Below, in pieces: positions 40,119 to 47,627 of a DNA stretch of 64,000 nucleotides. Where the stretch lies: assembly GCF_900148505.1 (NCBI RefSeq), contig NZ_FRXO01000003.1, positions 1 to 64,000 on the forward strand, written 5' to 3'. The notes below the pieces were generated by a model. That model searched no databases. It had not been told where the DNA came from and saw only the letters and a list, made by a program, of their open reading frames with translations. Position 1 is the stretch's first letter. Every line of letters starts with the position of its first letter. This DNA is from Pseudoxanthobacter soli DSM 19599. Lineage in GTDB: Bacteria; Pseudomonadota; Alphaproteobacteria; Rhizobiales; Segnochrobactraceae. A program made the translations under genes and the position numbers.

Positions 40119-40693
40119 CGTTCCATCCTCGCGAACGCATCCGGGCGGCTTGCTCCGGGCGGCTTGCATCGGGGTTTGCCCGACGCGCCTTCGGCCGCGC
40201 GGATGCATCCGGCGGACGGCAGGCGCTGCGGTTCAATCGGTTTCGTCACGTCGCCGCCCGGGTCGTTGCGATCCGGACGGGCGATCCCGGCGCACGGGCG
40301 CTAGGATCGGGGCCGATGGTGGCCCTGACGAAATGAACCGCGCCTGAACGCTCCGGTTCCGTCCGCCTGCGTTCGCTGGCGCACCCGCGAGAGAGGCGCC
40401 GTGTCCGCCGGGAGAGACGCCGCGTCGCGCGTTGCAGCCTCTGGCGAACGATGCGAGGGGATGGCGGCGTTGCGCCGGGATCGGTGCACCGGAAGGACCG
40501 GGCGCGTTCTTCGCGGGCCTCAGCACTTCGTGCGCGCCGATAAGCCCGGTCGGCGAGCCGCCGGCCCGCGCGCTTCAACAGGTCGTGGAAACCACGCGGC
40601 GCGACGCCTTGGCGGATGCAAGCCCGCGCGAGACATGATAACCAACCCGGAAACAGGCACCGGAATCCGCGCCCGCGGATCCGGCACCGAAGG
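40119..40693. other. intergenic region upstream of tRNA-Thr
   Basis: About 575 nt. Overlapping short frames on both strands lack ribosome binding sites and recognisable motifs, so no gene is called. It should hold promoters for the BA14K gene (minus) and the tRNA (plus); neither was recognised with confidence. Confidence 0.4.
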
Positions 40694-40768
40694 GCCGGTT
40701 TAGCTCAGCGGTAGAGCAGCGGTTTTGTAAACCGAAGGTCGGGGGTTCAATCCCCTCAACCGGCACCA
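40694..40768 (+). tRNA. tRNA-Thr(TGT)
   Basis: GCCGGTT (40694-40700) pairs with AACCGGC before the discriminator A and an encoded CCA (40766-40768). The anticodon stem CGGTT/AACCG encloses TTGTAAA with anticodon TGT. The D-arm TAGCTCAGCGGTAGAGCA and T-arm GGGGGTTCAATCCCC are canonical. Confidence 0.96.
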
Positions 40769-40850
40769 TTTTTCTTGGTCGAGAGTGATTGGCGTGCCGG
40801 CTTGCGGACGAAAGCCGTCTATTCTGCCGCGCCTGTCGTCTGCCTGAAAA

Positions 40851-41612
40851 TCACTTCCACCCGTTCTCGACGAAAGCATCGACTTCGGCCCGAAGGTCGA
40901 CGGCCAATTTGTCGTCACGAGGGATGACCCGGAACGGCGTCCCCGACGGGACATTGAAAGAAGCCGTACCAGGATCGCGGCAGACGTGTCTGCTGCCGTC
41001 ATATCGCGCACAATCTCCGGTGAAGATGTCAAAGCGTCCGGGACCGCGGATTTTGGAACCGACGTCTCCGACAACGAAGCAGCCATCCACCGGCTGGCCG
41101 TTCTGGGGGCAGAGCTTTCCGCGGAACGCGGGAATGTAGATGACAGTCCCAGTCTTGTACTCAGCCGGATCGGCCGCAACCGTCACACATGGAAAGAGCG
41201 CGTTTGTCGCGTTGAACGCATTCTTTCCGCTGCCTTGGCCGAAGACGGTCGGAATTTGCGTAAGATCGTAAACACGGCCCGACGGACCACCGGCGTTGTA
41301 CAATTTATTGCCGACGATGCAGCTACCCTCCATCTTCAGGCAGTTGTCGCGATCCTCAGGTCGCAGACCACCATCCGGTCCTGCAGGAAACACCGGGGTA
41401 AAATATTGCGTGGTTCTGGTGGTGCGCTCTTCGCCAAAACTCTCCGCATGCTGCGCGATCCGCTTACAGGCGGGCGCTTCGAAGCGCGGCAGGTCCCGTT
41501 TTTCCGGCGCGATACTGGCGATGGGTGTTGGCGCCTGAGGCTTCTCGACTGGCTTCTCGGGCGCACAGGCCGTCAAACCCATCACCGTCATCACAGCCGC
41601 CATACCGCGCAT
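40851..41612 (-). CDS. 3D-domain lipoprotein
   Basis: A 253-residue predicted lipoprotein. ATG at 41610-41612 follows GAGGAGGGG by 5 nt and gives MRGMAAVMTVMGLTAC, a short signal with lipobox LTAC; an ATG at 41663 is the alternative. A proline-rich linker follows, and the C-terminal half carries CFVVGDVGSKIRGPGRFDIFTG, close to the 3D (Asp-Asp-Asp) motif of the double-psi barrel found in MltA and other peptidoglycan-active proteins. Here one of the acidic positions differs. The coding sequence is noticeably lower in GC than its neighbours, which hints at transfer. It lies just after tRNA-Thr on the opposite strand. Confidence 0.78.
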   Translation of the reverse strand: MRGMAAVMTVMGLTACAPEKPVEKPQAPTPIASIAPEKRDLPRFEAPACKRIAQHAESFGEERTTRTTQYFTPVFPAGPDGGLRPEDRDNCLKMEGSCIVGNKLYNAGGPSGRVYDLTQIPTVFGQGSGKNAFNATNALFPCVTVAADPAEYKTGTVIYIPAFRGKLCPQNGQPVDGCFVVGDVGSKIRGPGRFDIFTGDCARYDGSRHVCRDPGTASFNVPSGTPFRVIPRDDKLAVDLRAEVDAFVENGWK

Positions 41613-41747
41613 GATGCCCCTCCTCAGGATGGCTTTCGGATCGTTCGCCATCGAGAATAGCAACTTTTGCGTGCAAAATGCAAGCGCGCGGCGGAAAAGC
41701 TGTCATCCGGCAGGCCTCCACGATGCGCTGCTCTCAACGGCGCCCCC

Positions 41748-42098
41748 TCACCCCAACTCCTTCTCGTACTCCGCCGGCTTGAAGCCGACGAGGAGGGTGG
41801 GGCCGGATTCGAGGACGGGGCGTTTGATCATCGAGGGGTGGGCGAGCATCAGGGCGATGGCCTTGTCTTCGGTGAGGTCGGCGCGGTCGGCGTCCGGCAG
41901 CTTGCGGAAGGTGGTGCCGGCCTTGTTGAGGAGGGTCTCCCAGCCGACCGCCCTCGCCCAGTTCGCAAGCCTGTCGCGGTCGATGCCGGCGGCCTTGTAG
42001 TCGTGGAAGGCATAAGCGATGCCGTGGCCGTCGAGCCAGGCGCGGGCCTTCTTCATGGTGTCGCAGTTCTTGATGCCGTAGATCGTGATCGCGGTCAT
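41748..42098 (-). CDS. ArsC/YffB-family thioredoxin-fold reductase-like protein
   Basis: A 116-residue protein. ITIYGIKNCDTMKKARAWL opens a thioredoxin fold with one N-terminal Cys (residue ~11); FHDYKAAGIDRDRL and LLNKAGTTFRKLP follow, then MIKRPVLESGPTLLVGF with the cis-Pro region. This is the ArsC-related family (YffB/Spx-like), where only one Cys is conserved; true arsenate reduction is not implied. No ars genes are nearby, and GC matches the genome. Confidence 0.9.
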   Translation of the reverse strand: MTAITIYGIKNCDTMKKARAWLDGHGIAYAFHDYKAAGIDRDRLANWARAVGWETLLNKAGTTFRKLPDADRADLTEDKAIALMLAHPSMIKRPVLESGPTLLVGFKPAEYEKELG

Positions 42099-42233
42099 GT
42101 TCGCTCCGGGCGGCTGGTAAATTCAACGCCGCGTCTGCGTTCCAGTGACTTGAGCAGCTGGCGCGAAGGATATCTGTCTTGACTGACGGCCTGATCAGAC
42201 CCGAATAGCCAGACTTTCCGCCCGCATCCGTCT
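42099..42233. other. low-GC flank before the candidate RNA promoter
   Basis: The start of a lower-GC stretch that continues to about 43250. No gene is supported. Confidence 0.4.
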
Positions 42234-42262
42234 TTGACAACGCACTGTCAATCCTATATAAA
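42234..42262 (+). promoter_or_regulatory. strong sigma-70-type promoter with overlapping palindrome
   Basis: TTGACA at 42234-42239, 17-nt spacer, TATAAA at 42257-42262: eleven of twelve consensus positions. The -35 is also the left arm of a perfect inverted repeat TTGACA-N6-TGTCAA (42234-42251), a plausible repressor site. The predicted transcription start falls about 42268-42270, exactly where the first hairpin begins. No protein gene follows on this strand. Confidence 0.65.
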
Positions 42263-42267
42263 ATAAT

Positions 42268-42590
42268 GCCTACGCCATCCAGTTGGTAGCTGGTGGCGTA
42301 GGCGACGGTCTTTATATTCCCCACCCTTTTGGAAGGGGGATTGAGTTCCGTGGAGACAGGCACTTCTGAGGTGGTAGAGTTCAGAGAGTTGCCTCAAGTT
42401 ATAATACTTCGATTCCTCGGAGGGCTTTCACCTTAAGGGTAGGTGATTAAGTCGGGCGTCCCCGGCTTAATCGTGCACCCCTCGCGGGCGCTGCCGACTA
42501 CATCGGCCTAGGTCCGAGTGCAGCCGGGAGGTATAGTGGTGGAGGGTCCATAAATCCTCATTTCCCCCAGTGACTACACCACCGGGTGTG
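42268..42590 (+). ncRNA. candidate structured non-coding RNA
   Basis: No supported reading frame, lower GC than neighbours, and dense base pairing. From 5': GCCTACGCCA-t-CCAG / CTGG-TGGCGTAGGC (42268-42303), CCCTT-TTGG-AAGGG (near 42325), a long stem with arms AGGCACTTCTGA and TCAGAGAGTTGCCT (near 42357-42398), CACCT/AGGTG (42429-42445), GATTAAG/CTTAATC with inner CGGG/CCCG (42445-42472), GCCGA-CTACA-TCGGC (near 42490), and a terminal imperfect stem with arms GGTATAGT and ACTACACC (near 42528-42584). A strong promoter sits immediately upstream. The 3' end is not defined. A minus-strand reading is possible, since the first hairpin followed there by ATTATTTTAT would be an intrinsic terminator. 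I recognise no known RNA family (not RNase P, tmRNA, SRP or 6S by motif). Confidence 0.45.
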
Positions 42591-42607
42591 CTGCTCAGCT
42601 GCAGAAG

Positions 42608-43066
42608 TCAACTGAACACCCCCTCGTCCGGGGCATCAGCGCTTACCGGCGAAACTTCGTTTTCGCCGGGTTCAATGGCCTCCTTCGGATTGCCGTCCGG
42701 GGAGGCTTCTTCTTTTTGAGCCAAGGACCACATACGCCCATCAAGGAGAACTTGACCGCTGTCTTTCAAGCGCGACAGTGTCGTTGATATCGTGTTCGCC
42801 GTGGTATCCTGACGGTCTCGGACAAGCTCCAGAACGCCCTTGCTTTCAAGAGGTCCATGCAGGCCGAGAACCTCGACGATCAATTCGCCTATGGTTCGGC
42901 TTCTTTGGCCACGCGCAGGCGTCTCATCGTCGTCATCACCACCCAGCCGCTCAATTACGCGTTCTGCAACGCGGAGCTCATCAAGCTCCGCCTGCATTTG
43001 CAGTATCAACGCTTCCAGCTCGGCAATGCGGGAGCGTATCCTTACCGCATAAGATGGTCGGGCCAC
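42608..43066 (-). CDS. small protein with coiled coil and winged-helix-like domain
   Basis: Not a family I can name. 152 residues from GTG at 43064-43066, preferred because AGGAG lies 8 nt upstream; ATG at 43087 would add seven residues but overlaps that site. Residues ~10-45 are a heptad-like coiled coil (RIAELEALILQMQAELDELR). Residues ~58-115 look like a winged helix: TIGELIVEVLGLHGPLESKG, then NTISTTLSRLKDSGQVLL and DGRMWSL, a typical recognition helix and wing. The tail is acidic. A DNA-binding or silencing role is inference. It is convergent with the candidate RNA and shares its lower GC. Confidence 0.6.
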   Translation of the reverse strand: MARPSYAVRIRSRIAELEALILQMQAELDELRVAERVIERLGGDDDDETPARGQRSRTIGELIVEVLGLHGPLESKGVLELVRDRQDTTANTISTTLSRLKDSGQVLLDGRMWSLAQKEEASPDGNPKEAIEPGENEVSPVSADAPDEGVFS

Positions 43067-43104
43067 GGCTACCACTCCTAGAATCATAGACTGCTTCCAC
43101 GCCT

Positions 43105-43132
43105 ATAATGGGCGGAATGCCGTACATGTCAA
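43105..43132 (-). promoter_or_regulatory. candidate promoter of the winged-helix gene
   Basis: On the minus strand, TTGACA (43127-43132), 16-nt spacer, CATTAT (43105-43110), about 40 nt upstream of the GTG start. A consensus -35 and four of six -10 positions. Confidence 0.5.
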
Positions 43133-43282
43133 CGATAAATTTTGATCGCGCAATGTGTATGAGCACGAGACTGCGGTCACCAAGACAGCTGTTACGTTGC
43201 TACCGAAATCCACAGGCAACAACCGTCCCCAATGCGTGCGCCAGAGCGGCGGCCGGCTTACCCCCCTGCGGCCGGCGCGCGA

Positions 43283-43756
43283 TCAGGCCACCAGCGGGGC
43301 GGTGACGGCGGCGGCCGCCTTCACGGCGTCGCCGGGGGCGAGTTGCACCATCAGGCCGCGCTGGCCGCCATTGATGATGACATAGGCCTCGCCCAGCGCC
43401 GCGGCCTCGATGGCGGTCGGCACCTTGCGCTTCTGGCCGAACGGGCTGATGCCGCCGACGCGGAAGCCGGTCAGGCGCTCGGCCGCGGCCGGCTTCATCA
43501 TCTGCGCCGCCTTGCCGCCGAACGCCGCCGCCACCCGCTTCATGCTGAGTTCGCAATCGGACGGGATCACCGTGCAGGCGGGCTTGCCGTCGACCTCCAC
43601 CATCAGCGTCTTCAGCACCCGGTGCGGCGGCTCGCCGATGGCCTCGGCGGCCTGCAGGCCGATGCGGTCCGCGCCCGGATCGTAATCGTAATGGTGGACG
43701 GAGAACGCCACGCCCGCCCGCGTCAGGGCCAGCGTCGCCTGGGTGCTGCTCGACAT
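43283..43756 (-). CDS. ybaK: Cys-tRNA(Pro)/aminoacyl-tRNA deacylase YbaK
   Basis: A 157-residue INS-superfamily editing enzyme that hydrolyses mischarged tRNA in trans. GGAG lies 5 nt before the ATG at 43754-43756. Motifs VHHYDYDP, KTLMVEVDGKPACTVIPSD, the active-site Lys region KRVAAAFGGKAAQM and FRVGGISPFGQKRKVPTAIE match YbaK. A second, divergent family member is at 50891. Confidence 0.93.
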   Translation of the reverse strand: MSSSTQATLALTRAGVAFSVHHYDYDPGADRIGLQAAEAIGEPPHRVLKTLMVEVDGKPACTVIPSDCELSMKRVAAAFGGKAAQMMKPAAAERLTGFRVGGISPFGQKRKVPTAIEAAALGEAYVIINGGQRGLMVQLAPGDAVKAAAAVTAPLVA

Positions 43757-43980
43757 GCCTGCTCCATCGCCTCGAAGAGCGCTTTCTGGCCGGATCGGTT
43801 CGACCTCGTCGCAACAGGCTCTAAGGGAATAGGCCTGCTTGCGGCAAGGCCGTCCTCGCCGCGGCACGATGGCGCCGACAGAGGGGGCGGCGGGAAGGGC
43901 GCGGCCGGGAAATGCCGGAAAGCCGGACACGCCCGGAGCGTCGCGCGCGGGCCGCGGCACGGCGGGATTGCAACCGGCGC

Positions 43981-44009
43981 TTGACGCAGGCCCCTCCGAG
44001 GGGAAACAA
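43981..44009 (+). promoter_or_regulatory. weak candidate promoter upstream of the response regulator
   Basis: TTGACG at 43981-43986 with AAACAA 17 nt later; the -10 is poor. A small inverted repeat CCCCT-CCG-AGGGG (43991-44003) lies in the spacer. Confidence 0.25.
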
Positions 44010-44073
44010 ACAGGCAGGGATTACCGGCCGCGAGAGCCGGAGCCATGGGGACGGAACCGGCGGGGCAACGCCT

Positions 44074-44748
44074 TTGCGCATTCTCATCGTCGAAGATGCC
44101 GAGGATCTTGGTGACGCTGTGGTGACGCGGTTGAGAGCGAGCGGCCACAGCGTGGAGTGGCTGCGCGACGGCGAGGCCGTGCTGGACTGGGCGCGCGACG
44201 GGGCGTTCGACGCCATCGTGCTCGACGTGATGCTGCCGGGCCGGGACGGCTTTTCCGTGCTGCGCGACCTGCGCGGCGCGGGGCTCGACACGCCGGTTCT
44301 GGTCGCCACCGCCCGCGCCGAGGTGAACGACAAGGTGGGCCTGCTCGATCTCGGCGCGGACGACTACATCGTCAAGCCGTTCGACCTGCGCGAGATGGAG
44401 GCGCGGCTCAGGGCCGTCTCCCGCCGCCCCACGGCGATGACGGCGAGCGCGATGCAGGTCGGCGATCTCGTCATCGACCTCGCCGCCCGCAGCGTCATGG
44501 TCGCCGGCCGGCCGGTGGAGTGCGGCCGGCGGGAGTTCAGCCTGCTCGAAATTCTCATCGGCCGGCTCGGGCAGGTGGTGCCCAAGGACCGGCTGATGAC
44601 GCAGCTGTTCGCGTTCGACGACGATGTGTCGATCAATGCCGTCGAGCTTCTGGTCTCGCGCCTGCGGCGCAAGCTCGAAGGCTCGCGTGTCGACATCGTC
44701 ACGGTGCGCGGCACCGGCTACATGGCGCGGGCCAGTGACCGCCCCTGA
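44074..44748 (+). CDS. tctD: OmpR/PhoB-family response regulator (TctD-like)
   Basis: A 224-residue regulator from a TTG at 44074 (GGGG upstream; no in-frame ATG is closer). Receiver domain: acidic pair in VEDAEDLG, phosphoacceptor D51 in IVLDVMLPGRDG, switch T79, K101 in VKPFD. The C-terminal winged helix has RREFSLLEILIGRLGQVVP and NAVELLVSRLRRKLEG. It overlaps the histidine kinase gene by 14 nt and lies upstream of tctCBA, so TctD-like control of that transporter is the simplest reading. Confidence 0.92.
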   Translation: MRILIVEDAEDLGDAVVTRLRASGHSVEWLRDGEAVLDWARDGAFDAIVLDVMLPGRDGFSVLRDLRGAGLDTPVLVATARAEVNDKVGLLDLGADDYIVKPFDLREMEARLRAVSRRPTAMTASAMQVGDLVIDLAARSVMVAGRPVECGRREFSLLEILIGRLGQVVPKDRLMTQLFAFDDDVSINAVELLVSRLRRKLEGSRVDIVTVRGTGYMARASDRP

Positions 44749-47251
44749 CGGATTGTCCGGCCCGGTGCCGGTGCGGGCGACCTCGATCCGCCGCCGCGTG
44801 CTCGGCCTCGCGCTGGTGGTGCTGGCGCTGGCGGCGGGCGCCGTGGCGCTGTTCCTGCGCGATTATGCCGGGCGCGCGGCCGACGAGGCCTTCGACCGGC
44901 TGCTGGCGGCCTCGGCGCTTTCCATCGCCGGCGCGGTGCAGGTGGAAGGCGGCCGCGTGGTGGTGGAACTGCCGATCGCCTCGCTCGCCATGCTCGGTTC
45001 CGACGGCGACCGGGTGTTCTATGTCGTCGAGCAGCCGAACGGCGCCTTCGTCACGGGCTACGACGATCTCGGCGCCGGCCTGCCGCCGGCTTCCGACGAC
45101 GAGCCGGTGTTCGCCGACCGCAGCTATCGCGGCGAGCCGGTCAGGATCGCCACCATCGGCCGGCTGACCTCCGCCAGCGAGGCGGCGGGCTGGGTGACGA
45201 TCCGCGTCGGCGAGACGCGGCTCGCCCGCAGCCGGCTCGCCGCCGAGATCTTCAACACCGCCGTGCTGCCGCTGGTCGGGCTGCTGGCGCTCTCGCTCGC
45301 GCTCGTCTGGCTCGGGGTTCAGCGCGCGTTCGCGCCGCTCGCCGATCTCGAGGCGGAGCTGCGGCGGCGGCCGTCGGAGGATCTCTCGCCGGTCTCCGTG
45401 CCGGTGCCGGTGGAGGTCGGCCATCTGGTGGAGGCGCTGAACGGCTTCATGCAGCGGCTCGACAGCATCATGCGCACGCTGAGCAGCGTTGTGGCCGATG
45501 CCGCCCACCAGGTGCGCACGCCGCTCGCCTCGTTGCGGGCGCAGGCCGAGGTGGCGCTCGACGAACGCGATTTCGACCGGCTCAGGGAGCGGGTGGTGAA
45601 GATCCACAACAACGCGGTGGTCGCCAGCGATTTGATCAACCAGCTCTTGATGGAAGCGATCGTGGCCCACCGCATCGAGACCCGCGAGGTGGCGCCGCTC
45701 GCGATCGGAACCGTGATCGACGACGTACTGCAGCGCCTCGACGCCAAGGCGGCGGCGCGCGTCGGGGTGACGATCGCAGACGGGGCGCGGGATCTTGTGG
45801 TGATGGGCGACCGGCTGGCGCTGCGGGAGATGCTGGGCAACCTCGTCGACAATGCCCTCGACTATACCGGCGGCCCCGTGAGCATCACGGCCGATGCGAC
45901 ACCCGCCGGCATCCGCCTCGCCGTGTCCGACCGCGGCCCCGGCATCGCCGACGACGAGAAGGCGGCGGTGCTGGAACGCTTCCGGCGCGGGCGCAGCGGC
46001 GGCGCCCGACCCGGCAGCGGACTGGGGCTTTCCATCGTCCGCACCGTGGTGGAGGCCCATGGCGGCCGCATCGCCCTCCTCGACCGCGACGGCGGCGGGC
46101 TTGTGGCGCGCATCGACCTGAAGGCCGAGGCGCCTGCCCGCTTGGGCAGCCCGAAAGGCGGGCGCGGCGGACGGATGCTGGCGGCGATGGCGGCGGTCGC
46201 CGTTTTCGGGCTCGTCGCCTCCGGCGGACGGTCCGACGCGGGTGAGACCAGCCGCTATCCGGCGCCGCATCCCCCCGACGAGCACGGGCCGGTGCTGATG
46301 ATCGCGGGCGCCACCAGCACGCCGCTGTTCGCGGCCTTCATCCACGATTTCCAGATCGTGCGCCCGGACGTCGCGGTGCTCTATGACGAGATCGAGACGC
46401 TGCCGCTCTACGAGGCGGTGGTGGCGGGAACCGTGCCGGAGGGAACGGACCTGATCATTTCCTCGGCGAGCGACCTGCAGGTGAAGCTTGCCAACGACGG
46501 CTTCGCGCGCGCCTACGAATCACCGCAGACCGAAGCGCTGCCGGCCTGGGCGCGCTGGCGCGATGAGGTGTTCGGCTTCACCTTCGAGCCGGCGGTGATC
46601 CTCTACAACCGCGCGCTGGTGCCCGAGGCGGACCGGCCGCGCTCGCATCTCGGCCTGATCCGGCTTCTGGAGAGCGACCCGGACCGGTTTCGCGGCCGGG
46701 TCGGCACCTACGACATCGCGGCGAGCGGCGTCGGCCAGATGCTGGCGGCGCAGGACGCGGTGATCTCGTCGAACTTCTGGCGTCTCGCCCATGCCCTCGG
46801 GCAGGTCGACGTCAGGCTCAGCGGATCGAGCCCGGAGCTGATCGACCTCGTCTCCGACGGCGGGCTCGCCCTCGCCTACAACGTGCTCGGCTCCTATGCC
46901 TTCGCCCGGCAGGCGGACGATCCCCGGTTCGGCATCGTGATCCCCGACGACTATGCCCTGGTGCTGACCCGCACGGCGCTGATCCCGCGTACCGCCAACG
47001 ACCCGCGGCTCGCCGAGGCCTTCCTCGACTATCTGCTGTCGCCGCGCGGGCAGGCGATCGCGGCCGGAACAACCGCGCTCGGCGCCGTCGTGCCCGGCAG
47101 CCACGGCCAGTGGACGGCGGAGCGGATCGCCGAGGAGGCGAGCGGCATCATCCAGCCGGTCGCGCTCGGGCCGGCGCTGCTCGTCGGCCTCGACCAGGAA
47201 CGCAAGGGACGGCTCTACGAGGCGTGGGGCAAGCTGGTCGCCGGGCCCTGA
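44735..47251 (+). CDS. sensor histidine kinase fused to a periplasmic solute-binding domain
   Basis: An 838-residue fusion in one uninterrupted frame; GTG at 44735 overlaps the regulator gene. TM1 ~21-41, periplasmic sensor ~45-170, TM2 ~173-195, HAMP ~197-245, HisKA with H258 in AAHQVRTPLASLRAQ, HATPase with N-box NLVDNALDYTGG (~369), G1 DRGPGIAD (~400) and G2 GSGLGLSIV (~427): a TctE-type kinase. It then continues through a third hydrophobic segment (~480-496) into a ~325-residue periplasmic-binding-protein type 2 domain (GPVLMIAGATSTPLFAAFIHDF to the C-terminus; FTFEPAVILYNRALV, AYNVLGSYAFA, FLDYLLSPRGQAIAA). The topology works: kinase inside, binding domain outside. The binding domain resembles iron- or anion-type solute-binding proteins, not TctC. 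It probably feeds ligand information to its own kinase. Confidence 0.88.
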   Translation: MTAPDGLSGPVPVRATSIRRRVLGLALVVLALAAGAVALFLRDYAGRAADEAFDRLLAASALSIAGAVQVEGGRVVVELPIASLAMLGSDGDRVFYVVEQPNGAFVTGYDDLGAGLPPASDDEPVFADRSYRGEPVRIATIGRLTSASEAAGWVTIRVGETRLARSRLAAEIFNTAVLPLVGLLALSLALVWLGVQRAFAPLADLEAELRRRPSEDLSPVSVPVPVEVGHLVEALNGFMQRLDSIMRTLSSVVADAAHQVRTPLASLRAQAEVALDERDFDRLRERVVKIHNNAVVASDLINQLLMEAIVAHRIETREVAPLAIGTVIDDVLQRLDAKAAARVGVTIADGARDLVVMGDRLALREMLGNLVDNALDYTGGPVSITADATPAGIRLAVSDRGPGIADDEKAAVLERFRRGRSGGARPGSGLGLSIVRTVVEAHGGRIALLDRDGGGLVARIDLKAEAPARLGSPKGGRGGRMLAAMAAVAVFGLVASGGRSDAGETSRYPAPHPPDEHGPVLMIAGATSTPLFAAFIHDFQIVRPDVAVLYDEIETLPLYEAVVAGTVPEGTDLIISSASDLQVKLANDGFARAYESPQTEALPAWARWRDEVFGFTFEPAVILYNRALVPEADRPRSHLGLIRLLESDPDRFRGRVGTYDIAASGVGQMLAAQDAVISSNFWRLAHALGQVDVRLSGSSPELIDLVSDGGLALAYNVLGSYAFARQADDPRFGIVIPDDYALVLTRTALIPRTANDPRLAEAFLDYLLSPRGQAIAAGTTALGAVVPGSHGQWTAERIAEEASGIIQPVALGPALLVGLDQERKGRLYEAWGKLVAGP

Positions 47252-47627
47252 CGCGCCCTGAACTCCGGCAGCCGGCCGCTGCACCGGACGCCGCCTTGGC
47301 GATGACAGGTCGCCGACAGAAAGCCTCGCTATCCTCAGCTGTAACGGGCGGAGAACACGCCCGGACGACACCGGGAGGATGAGGCCCTGCCCCCTGGAGC
47401 AAGCAGGATCGGGTGACCCGATCGGACGCGCTCCGGACCGGCAGGCACGGCCGCCGACATGCGCCGACGAACGCACGGGATGATGCGGGCGGGCTGAGCC
47501 CGGCCACCCCCGTTCTGCGCCACACCTCCCCCTTGAGACGAGATCCGCCGGAAGGCCGGGCCGAGACCCCGCGGCCTGCCGGTGCGCGTTCGCCGCCGAC
47601 AACGAAAACAGGGACGGAGGAAATTTC
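47252..47627. other. intergenic leader before tctC
   Basis: About 375 nt. No gene is supported; the minus-strand frames through it have no ribosome binding site. It should hold the tctCBA promoter, but no clear hexamers or repeat half-sites were recognised. Confidence 0.4.

Noticed and set aside
41748-42098. Arsenate resistance function for the ArsC-like gene
   Set aside because: The family member is of the YffB/Spx-like type and no ars genes accompany it.
42342-42440. 31-codon plus-strand frame starting TTG at about 42342 within the candidate RNA
   Set aside because: A GGAAGGGGG stretch precedes it, so it is conceivable, but the frame is short, overlaps strong stems and matches nothing I know.
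40694-43282. Integrated element using tRNA-Thr as attachment site
   Set aside because: No integrase gene and no second copy of the tRNA 3' end were found, so only atypical composition supports it.
43760-43835. Possible seventh copy of the dispersed repeat (GAGCGCTTTCTGGCCGGATCGG and GGCTCTA)
   Set aside because: Only scattered pieces match and the order is incomplete; too weak to call.
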